This document shows positions 1 through 7,727 of a stretch of DNA of 64,000 bases, piece by piece. This DNA is from Afipia sp. GTDB taxonomy: Bacteria > Pseudomonadota > Alphaproteobacteria > Rhizobiales > Xanthobacteraceae. Every line of letters starts with the position of its first letter. Position 1 is the stretch's first letter. The stretch covers positions 1-64,000 of the forward strand of contig JAUSAX010000013.1 in the NCBI GenBank assembly GCA_030652315.1, read 5' to 3'. The notes beneath the pieces were generated by a model, which was not told the origin of the DNA, made no database searches, and worked only from the letters and a program-made list of their open reading frames with translations. The translations under genes and the position numbers were made by a program.

Positions 1-1
1 A

Positions 2-253
2 TTCGTCATCGTCATGCCGGAGACCGACCTGCATGTGGCTGGCATGGTCGCCGAGCGGCTTCGCCGCTCCATCGCCGGAGAGCCGTTTTCCGTTGAGAAG
101 GGCGCCAAGCGCATCGAGGTAACCATTTCGATCGGCATCGCGACCCTGGAAACCAAGGGCGAGGCGATCAGCGCTGTTCTCAAGCGCGCGGACCAGGCGC
201 TGTACCGCGCCAAGCATGACGGCCGGAATCGCGTGGTCGCTGCGGCGGCCTAA
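2..253 (+). CDS. pleD: Diguanylate cyclase, C-terminal part (PleD-like), cut by the window edge
   Basis: Only the last 83 residues are present; the frame is open to the left edge. They match the C-terminal half of a GGDEF domain: the FVIVMPETD strand that follows the GGEEF active site, the SIGIAT strand, and the closing signature ADQALYRAKHDGRNRV. GGDEF proteins condense two GTP into cyclic di-GMP, the second messenger for the sessile state and cell-cycle control. The active-site loop and any receiver domains lie outside the window, so PleD identity is inferred from the ending and from rpmG nearby, a pairing I recall from Bradyrhizobium relatives. The domain call is firm, the gene name less so. 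Confidence 0.7.
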   Translation, partial: FVIVMPETDLHVAGMVAERLRRSIAGEPFSVEKGAKRIEVTISIGIATLETKGEAISAVLKRADQALYRAKHDGRNRVVAAAA

Positions 254-285
254 CTCGCCTTCGTCCTGTCCTCGTTCGACTCGAC

Positions 286-972
286 TTACGTGCCGCACAT
301 GGGATCGACCCAGCACAGGTGATCGTGAACCTGTTTGACGCCGGTAACATTCTCCGCGGCTACGACGATAGCCTGCCGCGTGCGGTCGTCGGTGATGACG
401 CCGCAGAGATCGACGACGCCGTTCCGGACAAAGACTTCCAGTCCGGCCGGACCCCATTCATGCCGACCGATCTCCGCAAGGATACGGGCGTGGATGTGTG
501 CGTCGTCTGCGGTGGGGTCGGGAACGTCGCGCGCTAGACCCGCGACAGCCCGAACGAAATTCTGACGGCTGACGATTCCGGTCAGCTTGTTGCCGTTCAC
601 GACGGGGACGCGCTTGACGCGATATTTTTCCATGATGGCGACGACGTCAGAAAGTGGCGTGTCCTCGGTCACGGTTTGAACATCACGGGTCATGATCTCT
701 TCAACGCGGCGTCCGGCGGTCTGGACATATTCCGCAGCCTGACGTCCCGGCCCGAGAATAAAATCGAGCCAGCGGGGTCTCTTGCGCTGCGTACCGATTT
801 CCCGCCGGCGCAGCAGATCGCGCTCCGTCACAATGCCCACCAGCGTGCCTTTCAAATCGACGACAGGAAGACCGCTGACATGGTTGTCGAGCATGAGCCT
901 TGCGGCATCGGTGACCGAGTCGCCGGGCGCAACCTTGATGACCTTGCGGGTCATGATGTGATGCGCTCTCAT
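286..972 (-). CDS. CBS-pair and BON domain protein
   Basis: The 228-residue product has two CBS repeats (about residues 7-60 and 92-148; MTRKVIKVAPGDSVTDAA and MTRDVQTVTEDTPLSDV mark the starts) and a C-terminal BON domain (about 155-225; VVDLCGVITDDRTRQAI). CBS pairs bind adenine nucleotides and act as energy or redox sensors; BON domains bind phospholipid or partner proteins. No signal peptide or membrane segment is seen, so it is probably cytoplasmic. It is divergent from a universal stress gene across a 183-bp region with two FixK/FNR-like boxes, which suggests low-oxygen or stationary-phase expression. Substrate and partner are unknown. Confidence 0.88.
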   Translation of the reverse strand: MRAHHIMTRKVIKVAPGDSVTDAARLMLDNHVSGLPVVDLKGTLVGIVTERDLLRRREIGTQRKRPRWLDFILGPGRQAAEYVQTAGRRVEEIMTRDVQTVTEDTPLSDVVAIMEKYRVKRVPVVNGNKLTGIVSRQNFVRAVAGLARDVPDPTADDAHIHARILAEIGRHEWGPAGLEVFVRNGVVDLCGVITDDRTRQAIVVAAENVTGVKQVHDHLCWVDPMCGT

Positions 973-1057
973 AAGATCACCTGTTCATTCAGATGGGACT
1001 GATGTAGCCCTAACGGGCACTCGCGAACTCAATCCGATTGCTTCTCGTCCGAACACC

Positions 1058-1071
1058 TTGCTTCACATCAA
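1058..1071. promoter_or_regulatory. Candidate FixK/FNR-type box 1
   Basis: TTGC-TTCACA-TCAA fits the Bradyrhizobium FixK2 pattern TTG(A/C)-N6-(T/G)CAA. Its centre is about 92 bp from the CBS-BON start on the minus strand, allowing class II activation of that gene with a leader of about 50 nt. Match by eye only; binding is inferred. Confidence 0.45.
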
Positions 1072-1094
1072 GTACCGTAAGCTTTCTCGCGGCT

Positions 1095-1108
1095 TTGAGC
1101 CACATCAA
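1095..1108. promoter_or_regulatory. Candidate FixK/FNR-type box 2
   Basis: TTGA-GCCACA-TCAA has perfectly symmetric half sites. Its centre is 54 bp upstream of the Usp ATG, so a start site 41 bp downstream would leave a leader of about 13 nt, the usual class II layout. Its centre is 37 bp from box 1. Binding by a FixK/FNR-family regulator is inferred. Confidence 0.55.
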
Positions 1109-1155
1109 ACCAGCGGATCACGCCCTCGGTTAGGCTGGGTCAAAGGGAGGTCGGC

Positions 1156-2034
1156 ATGGCCATCAGGGATTTTTTGCTTCCGCTTGCCAGCTATCCGAAG
1201 CCGGCGTCGAAGGCGGCAATCGAGTCAGTATTTCGCTTTGTCGAAAATTTCCTGCCATCTGACGGTCAGACAGGGCATCAATCGCGGATAGCGCCCCGCA
1301 TTTCGGCGCTGGTGTATGAGATCGAAATCGAGACGGGCCTTTACTTCGAAGGCGCGCACATGGGGGAGTTTCTCGAACGGGAAGCAGGAAAGAGCGCAGT
1401 CAATGCGCAACAGCTCGTCCATAGTTTCGAGGAGATCGCTGCCCGCCACACCGTGATGCATCGCTGTCGCCTCGAACGCAGGACGCCTTATGGCATGACG
1501 CGGAATTTGGTGGAGTCGGCGCGGCTGCATCATGTCACCGTTCAACCCCTCAGGAAGGATACCGAAGATCAGTTCGATCTCGCCGAACAACTCATCTTTG
1601 AATCGGGCCGCCCGGTCCTGATTTTTCCGGAGGAGCCCGTGCGGCCGCTGGCGACGGCAATCCAGACTGTTGCCGTTGCGTGGGATGGCAGCCGTCAGGC
1701 CGCGCGAGCCGTGGCCGACGCGTTGCCGTTTCTCCGGCGAGCAAGGACCGTGAGGGCGTTCACGGCGACGGACGACAAGCCGCTGTCGTCTGCCCAGGCG
1801 CAGCAATTCGTCGAGTATCTGGCAGGCTTTGGAATTGAAGCGATCCATGAGGACGTCAAGAAAACCGACCAGCATTCCATCGGCAGCTTCATGGAAGCCT
1901 ATGTCGCGTCCCGCGAGGTCGACCTTCTGGTGATGGGCGCTTATGGCCACTCCAGATTGCGCGAATTCATTCTGGGCGGAGCCACGCGATCAATGCTGGC
2001 CAGTCCGCCTTGCTGGGTCCTGCTGTCCCACTGA
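1156..2034 (+). CDS. Universal stress protein, tandem Usp domains
   Basis: The 292-residue protein spans two Usp folds. The second (about 170-290) carries the nucleotide-binding signature GAYGHSRLREFILGGATRSM, of the form G-x2-G-x9-G-S/T, so it may bind ATP. The first is divergent and lacks an obvious copy. Usp proteins are cytoplasmic and accumulate in starvation, redox and oxygen stress. The ATG is preceded by AAAGGGAGG at good spacing. It diverges from the CBS-BON gene, and a symmetric FixK-like box lies just upstream, so joint low-oxygen control is plausible. Biochemical role unknown. Confidence 0.88.
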   Translation: MAIRDFLLPLASYPKPASKAAIESVFRFVENFLPSDGQTGHQSRIAPRISALVYEIEIETGLYFEGAHMGEFLEREAGKSAVNAQQLVHSFEEIAARHTVMHRCRLERRTPYGMTRNLVESARLHHVTVQPLRKDTEDQFDLAEQLIFESGRPVLIFPEEPVRPLATAIQTVAVAWDGSRQAARAVADALPFLRRARTVRAFTATDDKPLSSAQAQQFVEYLAGFGIEAIHEDVKKTDQHSIGSFMEAYVASREVDLLVMGAYGHSRLREFILGGATRSMLASPPCWVLLSH

Positions 2035-2131
2035 GCGCCGGGAGGGGCGTCCCGTTCGCATGCGGGAAGCAATTGAGGGCGGCGCTTCTACCTCGGGCAG
2101 GTCGAGCCCAAGGCAGCAGGAGTATTCCAAA

Positions 2132-2158
2132 ACGCAAAACGGGGCCGAAAGGCCCCGG
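2132..2158 (-). terminator. Intrinsic terminator of rpmG
   Basis: On the minus strand a GGGGCC stem, a TTTC loop and GGCCCC are followed by GTTTTGCGTTTT. It lies about 28 bp after the rpmG stop and faces that gene; the convergent usp gene may also use the stem. Confidence 0.8.
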
Positions 2159-2183
2159 TTTCGTTCGTAAGCAACTGAAACAG

Positions 2184-2351
2184 TTACTTGATTTTGGCTT
2201 CGCGGAATTCGACGTGCTTCTTCGCGACCGGATCGTACTTCTTCTTCACGAGCTTGTCGGTCATCGTGCGCGAGTTCTTCTTGGCGACGTAATAGAAGCC
2301 GGTATCCGCGCTGGAAACGAGCTTGACCTTGATGGTGACCGCTTTGGCCAT
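2184..2351 (-). CDS. rpmG: 50S ribosomal protein L33
   Basis: A 55-residue basic protein beginning [14 protein letters not shown] and ending EFREAKIK, with [14 protein letters not shown] in the middle, which is the L33 pattern of alphaproteobacteria. It sits near the E site of the large ribosomal subunit. It is of the Cys-free type, so it does not need zinc. Length is normal. It is transcribed alone, with a candidate housekeeping promoter upstream and a strong terminator downstream. Confidence 0.95.
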   Translation of the reverse strand: MAKAVTIKVKLVSSADTGFYYVAKKNSRTMTDKLVKKKYDPVAKKHVEFREAKIK

Positions 2352-2415
2352 GTTCAGAACCTCGAATGTCAGGAATCACGAGCAGACCCGACAAATCGAG
2401 CTGCATTTGGGCCGC

Positions 2416-2443
2416 AACCTAGCTTCGAACGCCCCAAAGTCAA
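2416..2443 (-). promoter_or_regulatory. Candidate sigma-70 promoter of rpmG
   Basis: On the minus strand TTGACT and TAGGTT are separated by 16 bp, which would start transcription about 55 nt upstream of rpmG. The rest of the 311-bp gap between rpmG and the TolA-like gene shows no convincing coding frame. Confidence 0.5.
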
Positions 2444-2662
2444 GGTTTTAGGGGCGCATTATTCCGAAAAGCAGGCCACGGTTTTCGGATCGGATTCTGA
2501 GCGGGCCGGTTCCCCGGAAAGCCCGGATTCAGCGGCGCGAAATGGGTGCCGAAGGCCGGGTCAGCCGCGTTCACAGCCTCCACAGGCTCGAAAATTCGGA
2601 TTTTGGACCCCGGGCAGGCCGAGATTTTGGATGAGTGTGGAGGCGCTCCTGGCGGGCACGGG

Positions 2663-3502
2663 CTATCCACCCTTGAAATCTTTCGGGGAGAAGCTGAGGT
2701 CGAGCATGCGCCATTGGTCGTAACTGTCCGCCGGCAGCATGGCATAGGGTTGGCACTTTTCCAGCGCATCCATCGCGCTGCGCATCAGGGCGGGGCCCTT
2801 TTCGGACGCACTTGCTTCGATCAGGAGCGGTTCCGCCGCGAGCTTGCCGTCGCGCTGAAACGCCACGCGCAATACGATCCGGACATTGTCGGAAGGCGCC
2901 ACCGATTTCGGCAGGATTGAACAGGTTTTGAGATGGGCGCGCAGCGCCGCGGCATCCTCGACGTTGATATTTGCGGCGGCCGTTGCCTTGGCGTCGAAGT
3001 CGCCAGCCGCTCCGGCAGCCGGCAGGGTGAACATCATGCCGAACTTGCTGGTGATGTCGGGCGCAGCGGTCGGCACTTCCGGTTGGGATGCTGCCGGCGG
3101 GGGGGGTGATTGCGGCTGAGACTGCTGTTGAGGTGGTTCAGCGGGTTTGGCCTGTTCGGCAGGTTTGGGCTGTTCGGTGGCCTGTTGCTGGAGCGCTGCC
3201 TGCTGCGAATCCTGTTTCGGATTTGAAGTCGGGCTTGGAGCGGGGGCGGGTGTCGGCGTCTGCTCGGGCGAAGCTTGCTGCTGCGTCTTCTGCTCCGCCT
3301 GCTCTTGAGATTTTTCGTCCAGCGTGGGGAAGTCGTATTTGTCAGGTTCCTTTGGAAGCGGCGGGGCTTCGTCGGGCGTGACGATATCAACGGTAATAGC
3401 TTCCGCGGTCGTCGGGTCGAACGGGCGCACACCCGCGAGCACAAGACACGCTGTCAGGGCCGCAACATGTGCGGCGACCGATATGGCGGCGCCGGTACGC
3501 AT
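2663..3502 (-). CDS. TolA/TonB-like envelope protein
   Basis: The 279-residue protein has one N-terminal membrane anchor (about residues 8-26), a long Pro/Gln/Ala-rich linker (about 50-150) and a globular C-terminal domain. That domain has two Cys (HLKTCSILP and ALEKCQPYAML) and the closing pattern PADSYDQWRMLDLSF, which resembles TolA domain III more than classical TonB. Such proteins span the periplasm and link inner-membrane energy to outer-membrane partners. The tolQ/tolR or exbB/exbD genes are absent here, so this is likely a solitary paralogue. The partner cannot be told from the sequence. Confidence 0.72.
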   Translation of the reverse strand: MRTGAAISVAAHVAALTACLVLAGVRPFDPTTAEAITVDIVTPDEAPPLPKEPDKYDFPTLDEKSQEQAEQKTQQQASPEQTPTPAPAPSPTSNPKQDSQQAALQQQATEQPKPAEQAKPAEPPQQQSQPQSPPPPAASQPEVPTAAPDITSKFGMMFTLPAAGAAGDFDAKATAAANINVEDAAALRAHLKTCSILPKSVAPSDNVRIVLRVAFQRDGKLAAEPLLIEASASEKGPALMRSAMDALEKCQPYAMLPADSYDQWRMLDLSFSPKDFKGG

Positions 3503-3601
3503 ACAAGTGTGGTTCGCTCATCCCTGGCGGGCATTCCGCCGCCGTCAGTTGCCAGCATATCAGCCCGCGCGAGGGCTTGAAACCGCAACTCCCCGTTTTG
3601 G

Positions 3602-3650
3602 CTAGTGTGGTGGTTCGCAAGTCCGCATCATTTCGGATTCAGGACACTAG
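3602..3650. repeat. CTAG-bounded short repeat, copy 1 (MITE-like)
   Basis: A 49-bp element starts CTAGTGTGGTGGTTCGC and ends TTCGGATTCAGGACACTAG. Its left end matches the right end of one element at 47964-48040 (inverted) and its right end matches another at 48052-48125. The terminal CTAG provides the TAG stop codon of the redoxin gene. Confidence 0.75.
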
Positions 3651-4114
3651 GTCTCTGCCAGCACCGAGGCAATCAGCGCGCCGACGGCCATGTCGTCCTG
3701 TTGCCCGAAGCCGTGATGATACACGGTGCCGTTCCGGCGGATCAGGATCATGGTCGGGGTTCCGCGCATGCCATAACTCGCCATGGTCACGGGAATCGGC
3801 GTGTCTTCGCCGGGTGTGTCCACACCGATCGGGAAGGTGAGCTTGTTCTCGTGAACGAACGCCTTCAATGACACCGGTTTCATGGCTTCATGGTGCTCGA
3901 AGACAGTATGCAGACCGATGACCTGCAAGTCCGTGTTCTTGAACATATCGTGCGCGCGTTGAGTTTGCGGCGTGCCGTGCGATACGCAGCCGGGACAGAG
4001 CATCTGGAAAGCGTGAAGCAGAACGGGACGCCCGCGAAGCGCTGCAAGCGTGAGCGGCGCGGCTGCATTGAGCCACTCCGAGACCGATAGTTCCGGTGCA
4101 ATGGCGGTCGTCAT
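3647..4114 (-). CDS. Redoxin / thioredoxin-like protein
   Basis: The 155-residue protein has a thioredoxin fold with a C40-P-G-C43 active site (FQMLCPGCVSHG) and the cis-Pro loop GTPTMILI. It lacks a signal peptide, so a cytoplasmic thiol-disulfide or peroxidase role is likely. The wide spacing and the TLAALRGRPVLLHAF entry resemble AhpC/TSA-type redoxins. The stop codon lies in the CTAG border of a short repeat, so the original C-terminus may have been trimmed by a few residues. It lies 63 bp after the Nudix gene and may be cotranscribed with it. Confidence 0.8.
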   Translation of the reverse strand: MTTAIAPELSVSEWLNAAAPLTLAALRGRPVLLHAFQMLCPGCVSHGTPQTQRAHDMFKNTDLQVIGLHTVFEHHEAMKPVSLKAFVHENKLTFPIGVDTPGEDTPIPVTMASYGMRGTPTMILIRRNGTVYHHGFGQQDDMAVGALIASVLAET

Positions 4115-4177
4115 GACAACTTCAGGCCTCTGCAGTCACGGCGCTGATGCTGGAGGACTGTTCCACCGGAGGCAGAA

Positions 4178-4912
4178 TCAGATGACGTCCCGCTGCATCT
4201 TGCCACCGTAGAAGTGGAAAAACGGCACCTCCGCCGCATGAGACAGCGGTCCCAGGGCGAGGCGTTTGTCCAGTTCGCGCAGCACCATCTTCGTCATCTG
4301 ATGCAGATCCGCGAGAGACAGTGAACCAAGCTCGACCCAAACAAGTTCGACAAGTTCGGCATCCGCATGGACGACGCCTTCAACCCGGTGCGCGATCGAC
4401 GATGCGTCGGCGGTAAAAAACCGCGTGTCGAATCGCCGGACCCGGCCGGGCGGGGTGATGGCGCGGGCAATCAGGAACAGTCCGGACGGATCGGGCAGCA
4501 ATCCCGCGTCGGCGAACGGCTTCCATTCACCGGCGAGCTTCGCCGCGGCGCCATTCATGCGCGCGACCTGCCGTCCAAGGCAAAGCCCTGTTTCCTCGCA
4601 GGCCTCGCGAATGGCAGCGACGGCCAGCGCGCGGGCGCGGGCAGGCGCGATCTTCGGGCTGCCGCCTGTCAGCTTTTTTTCAAGGGCTTTCGGGATTTCC
4701 GCCGCGACGGGGATGCGGTTGTCGGTTGCATCGACGCGTCCGCCGGGGAACACGAACTTGCCCGGCATGAAGATGACCTTGTCATGCCGCTTGCCGACCA
4801 GAACCTTGGGCACGCTTCCGCTGCGATCGACAAGAATCAGTGTCGCGGCATCTTTCGGGCGGCGGTAAGGATGACTGTCGTCTTCCTTTTCTTCTTTCTC
4901 AGGCTCGCTCAT
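4178..4912 (-). CDS. Nudix hydrolase
   Basis: A 244-residue protein with a Nudix box split by an insertion: FPGGRVDAT near residue 55, then REACEETGL near residue 102. The normal spacing in the box is shorter, so this belongs to the long-insert group (NUDT19/CoA-type or related). The REx2EE core that binds Mg is intact, so hydrolysis of a nucleoside diphosphate derivative is expected; the substrate is not readable. The N-terminus is acidic. Its ATG overlaps the DUF983 stop by 4 bp, so the two are translationally coupled. Confidence 0.85.
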   Translation of the reverse strand: MSEPEKEEKEDDSHPYRRPKDAATLILVDRSGSVPKVLVGKRHDKVIFMPGKFVFPGGRVDATDNRIPVAAEIPKALEKKLTGGSPKIAPARARALAVAAIREACEETGLCLGRQVARMNGAAAKLAGEWKPFADAGLLPDPSGLFLIARAITPPGRVRRFDTRFFTADASSIAHRVEGVVHADAELVELVWVELGSLSLADLHQMTKMVLRELDKRLALGPLSHAAEVPFFHFYGGKMQRDVI

Positions 4913-5376
4913 TTCACCACGTTTAGCTTCGCAATTGTGCCTTCCTCGACGCCCTCTGGCCGGCTTTCGTCAAAGCCGTGCATGCGGAACGCCCACTGCA
5001 ATCCTACCACGGCACCCTTGACCGGTTGCAACAGCAACAGCGACGAGACCAGCGTGAAGGGGAGATAGAACGCCAGCTGCAGCAGCATCGATGGCGCGTA
5101 GTTGGTTTCGATCCAGAGCGCGATCGGCACAATGATGTGCCCGACAATGACGATCACGAGATAAGCCGGCAGATCGTCGGCGCGGTGATGGCTCAGATTC
5201 TCTCCGCATGCCGGGCAGGTGTCGGCGACTTTCAGGAAGGCGCGGAAGATCTTGCCTTCGCCGCAGCTCGGGCAGCGGCATCGCAAACCGCGCGCCATCG
5301 CCTGCCAGAGATCGCGCTTGGGCAATGATTGAGATGTCGACGTCCATGTCGCGGCGGGCATCGTGCGGCTTTCCAT
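4909..5376 (-). CDS. DUF983 zinc-ribbon membrane protein
   Basis: The 155-residue product has an N-terminal cytoplasmic part with two CxxC pairs (CPSCGEGKIF and CPACGENL), probably a zinc ribbon, and two membrane segments (about 78-97 and 103-123). This is the DUF983 family, whose function is unknown. AAAGGAG stands at good spacing before the ATG. It overlaps the following Nudix gene by 4 bp (ATGA), which suggests that the two act together; it also lies 20 bp after rnr on the same strand. Confidence 0.85.
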   Translation of the reverse strand: MESRTMPAATWTSTSQSLPKRDLWQAMARGLRCRCPSCGEGKIFRAFLKVADTCPACGENLSHHRADDLPAYLVIVIVGHIIVPIALWIETNYAPSMLLQLAFYLPFTLVSSLLLLQPVKGAVVGLQWAFRMHGFDESRPEGVEEGTIAKLNVVK

Positions 5377-5396
5377 AACGGCTCCTTTGAAAGGCG

Positions 5397-7727
5397 CTAG
5401 CCCTTCTTCTTCGATTTGCGCGCCTTGCGGGAAGGCTTGCGCGATGTCTTTACGTCCTTCTTGTCGCGGCCTGGCCGGGTCTTGCCGCCTGTGAGCGGCT
5501 TACCGGCGCGGTTGTCGCGCATGCGGCCACCGCGCGGAACGGTCCGTCCTTCGGACAGCAATTCGAACCGCAGCGCGCCGGCCACCGGGGCAGCTTCTAC
5601 CAGACGAACCTGCACGACGTCACCCAATCGATGCATGGCACCGCTGCGCGATCCGATCAGCGCGTGGCGGGCCTCGTCGTAGTTGTAATACTCGCTTCCC
5701 AGCGTGCGCACTGGAATGAGGCCGTCCGCGCCCGTATCCGTCAGTTTTACGAACAATCCCGCACGGGTCACGCCGGAAATCCGCCCGTCGAACGTCGCGC
5801 CGATGCGATCTGCAAGGAAATGCGCGATCAGCCGGTCGGCGGTCTCGCGTTCCGCTTTCATGGCGCGGCGTTCGGTGAGCGAAATTGCCGCAGCCACCTC
5901 GCTCAGTGTTTCAAACGTCTCGGTGTCGGGCAGCGCGCCTTCGCCGAGCCCGAGTGCGCGGATCAGCGCGCGATGGACGACAAGGTCTGCGTATCGCCGG
6001 ATCGGCGACGTGAAATGAGCGTAGCGCCGCAGGTTGAGGCCGAAGTGGCCGTAATTGTCGGCGGAATATTCCGCCTGCGCCTGCGAGCGCAACACGACCT
6101 CGTTCACCAGCGGCTCGGAGTCATGGCCTTTGACATGGGCCAGCACGCGGTTGAATAGTGCCGGGCGCAACGCGCCGGTCTTCGCAAAGGAAATGTCGAG
6201 AGTCTTCAGGAATTCCTGAAGGTTATGAACCTTCTCCACCGTCGGCTCGTCGTGCACGCGATAGATCAGCGGCAGCGCGTTCTTCTCGAGCGTTTCCGCC
6301 GCCGCGACGTTGGCGAGGATCATGAATTCTTCGATCAGCCGGTGCGCGTCGAGCCGTTCCGGCGTCACCACGCGGTCCACCGTGCCGTCGGCCTTCAGCA
6401 GGATCTTGCGCTCCGGAAGATCAAGGTCGAGCGGATCGCGCTCGTTGCGCGCGCGTTTCACCAGCGCATAGGCGTCGTAGAGCGGCTTCAGGATCGAATC
6501 GAGCAGGGGGCCGGTGGTGTCGTCGGGCCGCCCGTCGATGGCCGCCTGCGCCTGCGCGTAGTTCAGCTTCGCGGCCGAGCGCATCAGCACGCGATGGAAG
6601 GTGTGCGAGCGCTTGCGACCGTCCTTGTCGATCACCATGCGCACGGCAAGTGCGCCGCGCGGCTCACTGGGCTTCAGCGAACACAGGTCGTTCGAAATTC
6701 GCTCGGGGAGCATCGGCACGACGCGATCGGGGAAATACACCGAGTTGCCGCGCTTGAGCGCCTCGCTGTCGAGAGGCGATTGCGGCCGCACGTAGAACGC
6801 GACATCGGCAATCGCGACGTTGACGATGTAACCGCCCTTGTTGCTGGGATCGTTGTCCAGTTCGGCATGGACCGCATCGTCATGATCCTTCGCATCCGGC
6901 GGATCGATGGTGACGAGCGGAACGTCGCGCCAATCCTCGCGTCCTGCAAGAGTCGCGGGTTTCGCGGCCTCGGATTCCCGGATGACGTTGGCAGGAAACT
7001 CCTGCGGAATTTCGTGCGCGTGGATCGCGATCAGGCTGACGGCCTTTTCGGTCTTGAGCGAGCCGAGGCGTTCTTTCACCCGGCCGGACGGCAATCCGTA
7101 GCCGCGCGAGCGCATCAGTTCGACGCTGACCAGATCGCCATCCTGCGCGCCGTTCGCATCGGCGGCAGTGATCGCCAGTTCCCGGCCGACCTGCTTCTTG
7201 TCGATCGGGATCAGGCGCCCGTCGCCATTCGGCATCGTGCGGAAAATTCCGAGCACGCGGTTTCTGGCTTTATCGAGCAGCTTGATGACCCGGCCGCGAT
7301 AGGTCTTTTCATGTTTGTTGTCGGGCTTCTCGATGCGCAGCAGCGCACGGTCGCCGATGCCTGCGGCGGTGCCGGGTGCGGCTTTGCGCGGCACATGAAT
7401 GCGAATAACCGGGGCAGGGCCGTCGGTTTCCTCCAGCCATTCGGCGGGAGAAGCAATCAGTTCGCCGTCGCTGTCGCGACCCGTGATGTCCGCGACAATG
7501 GTTGGGGGAAGGGCCTTGACCTCGTGGACCTTCTTGCCTTGCTTTGCGATCAGTCCTTCATCGGCGAGTTCGTGCAGAATGCGCCGCAGCGCCGCGCGGG
7601 ATTCGTTCTTCAATCCGAAATGCCGCGCCAATTCGCGTGTGCCGGCTTCACCGGGGTGCGCCTTGACGAACGCGACAATGCTCTCTCTGTCGGGAAAGGC
7701 AGTTGTCGCGTCGGTTTTCTTTTTCAT
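5397..7727 (-). CDS. rnr: Ribonuclease R
   Basis: A 776-residue RNase II/R exonuclease that degrades structured RNA 3' to 5' and acts in RNA and tmRNA quality control. An N-terminal helix-turn-helix region (about 15-65) precedes cold-shock-like domains, the RNB domain with the metal ligands in DPPDAKDHDDA (about 275-285), an S1 domain (about 640-730) and a Lys/Arg-rich tail typical of RNase R. Its start codon shares a base with the topA stop (TAATG), so it is translationally coupled to topA. Smaller family members lack the HTH and basic tail. Confidence 0.96.
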   Translation of the reverse strand: MKKKTDATTAFPDRESIVAFVKAHPGEAGTRELARHFGLKNESRAALRRILHELADEGLIAKQGKKVHEVKALPPTIVADITGRDSDGELIASPAEWLEETDGPAPVIRIHVPRKAAPGTAAGIGDRALLRIEKPDNKHEKTYRGRVIKLLDKARNRVLGIFRTMPNGDGRLIPIDKKQVGRELAITAADANGAQDGDLVSVELMRSRGYGLPSGRVKERLGSLKTEKAVSLIAIHAHEIPQEFPANVIRESEAAKPATLAGREDWRDVPLVTIDPPDAKDHDDAVHAELDNDPSNKGGYIVNVAIADVAFYVRPQSPLDSEALKRGNSVYFPDRVVPMLPERISNDLCSLKPSEPRGALAVRMVIDKDGRKRSHTFHRVLMRSAAKLNYAQAQAAIDGRPDDTTGPLLDSILKPLYDAYALVKRARNERDPLDLDLPERKILLKADGTVDRVVTPERLDAHRLIEEFMILANVAAAETLEKNALPLIYRVHDEPTVEKVHNLQEFLKTLDISFAKTGALRPALFNRVLAHVKGHDSEPLVNEVVLRSQAQAEYSADNYGHFGLNLRRYAHFTSPIRRYADLVVHRALIRALGLGEGALPDTETFETLSEVAAAISLTERRAMKAERETADRLIAHFLADRIGATFDGRISGVTRAGLFVKLTDTGADGLIPVRTLGSEYYNYDEARHALIGSRSGAMHRLGDVVQVRLVEAAPVAGALRFELLSEGRTVPRGGRMRDNRAGKPLTGGKTRPGRDKKDVKTSRKPSRKARKSKKKG

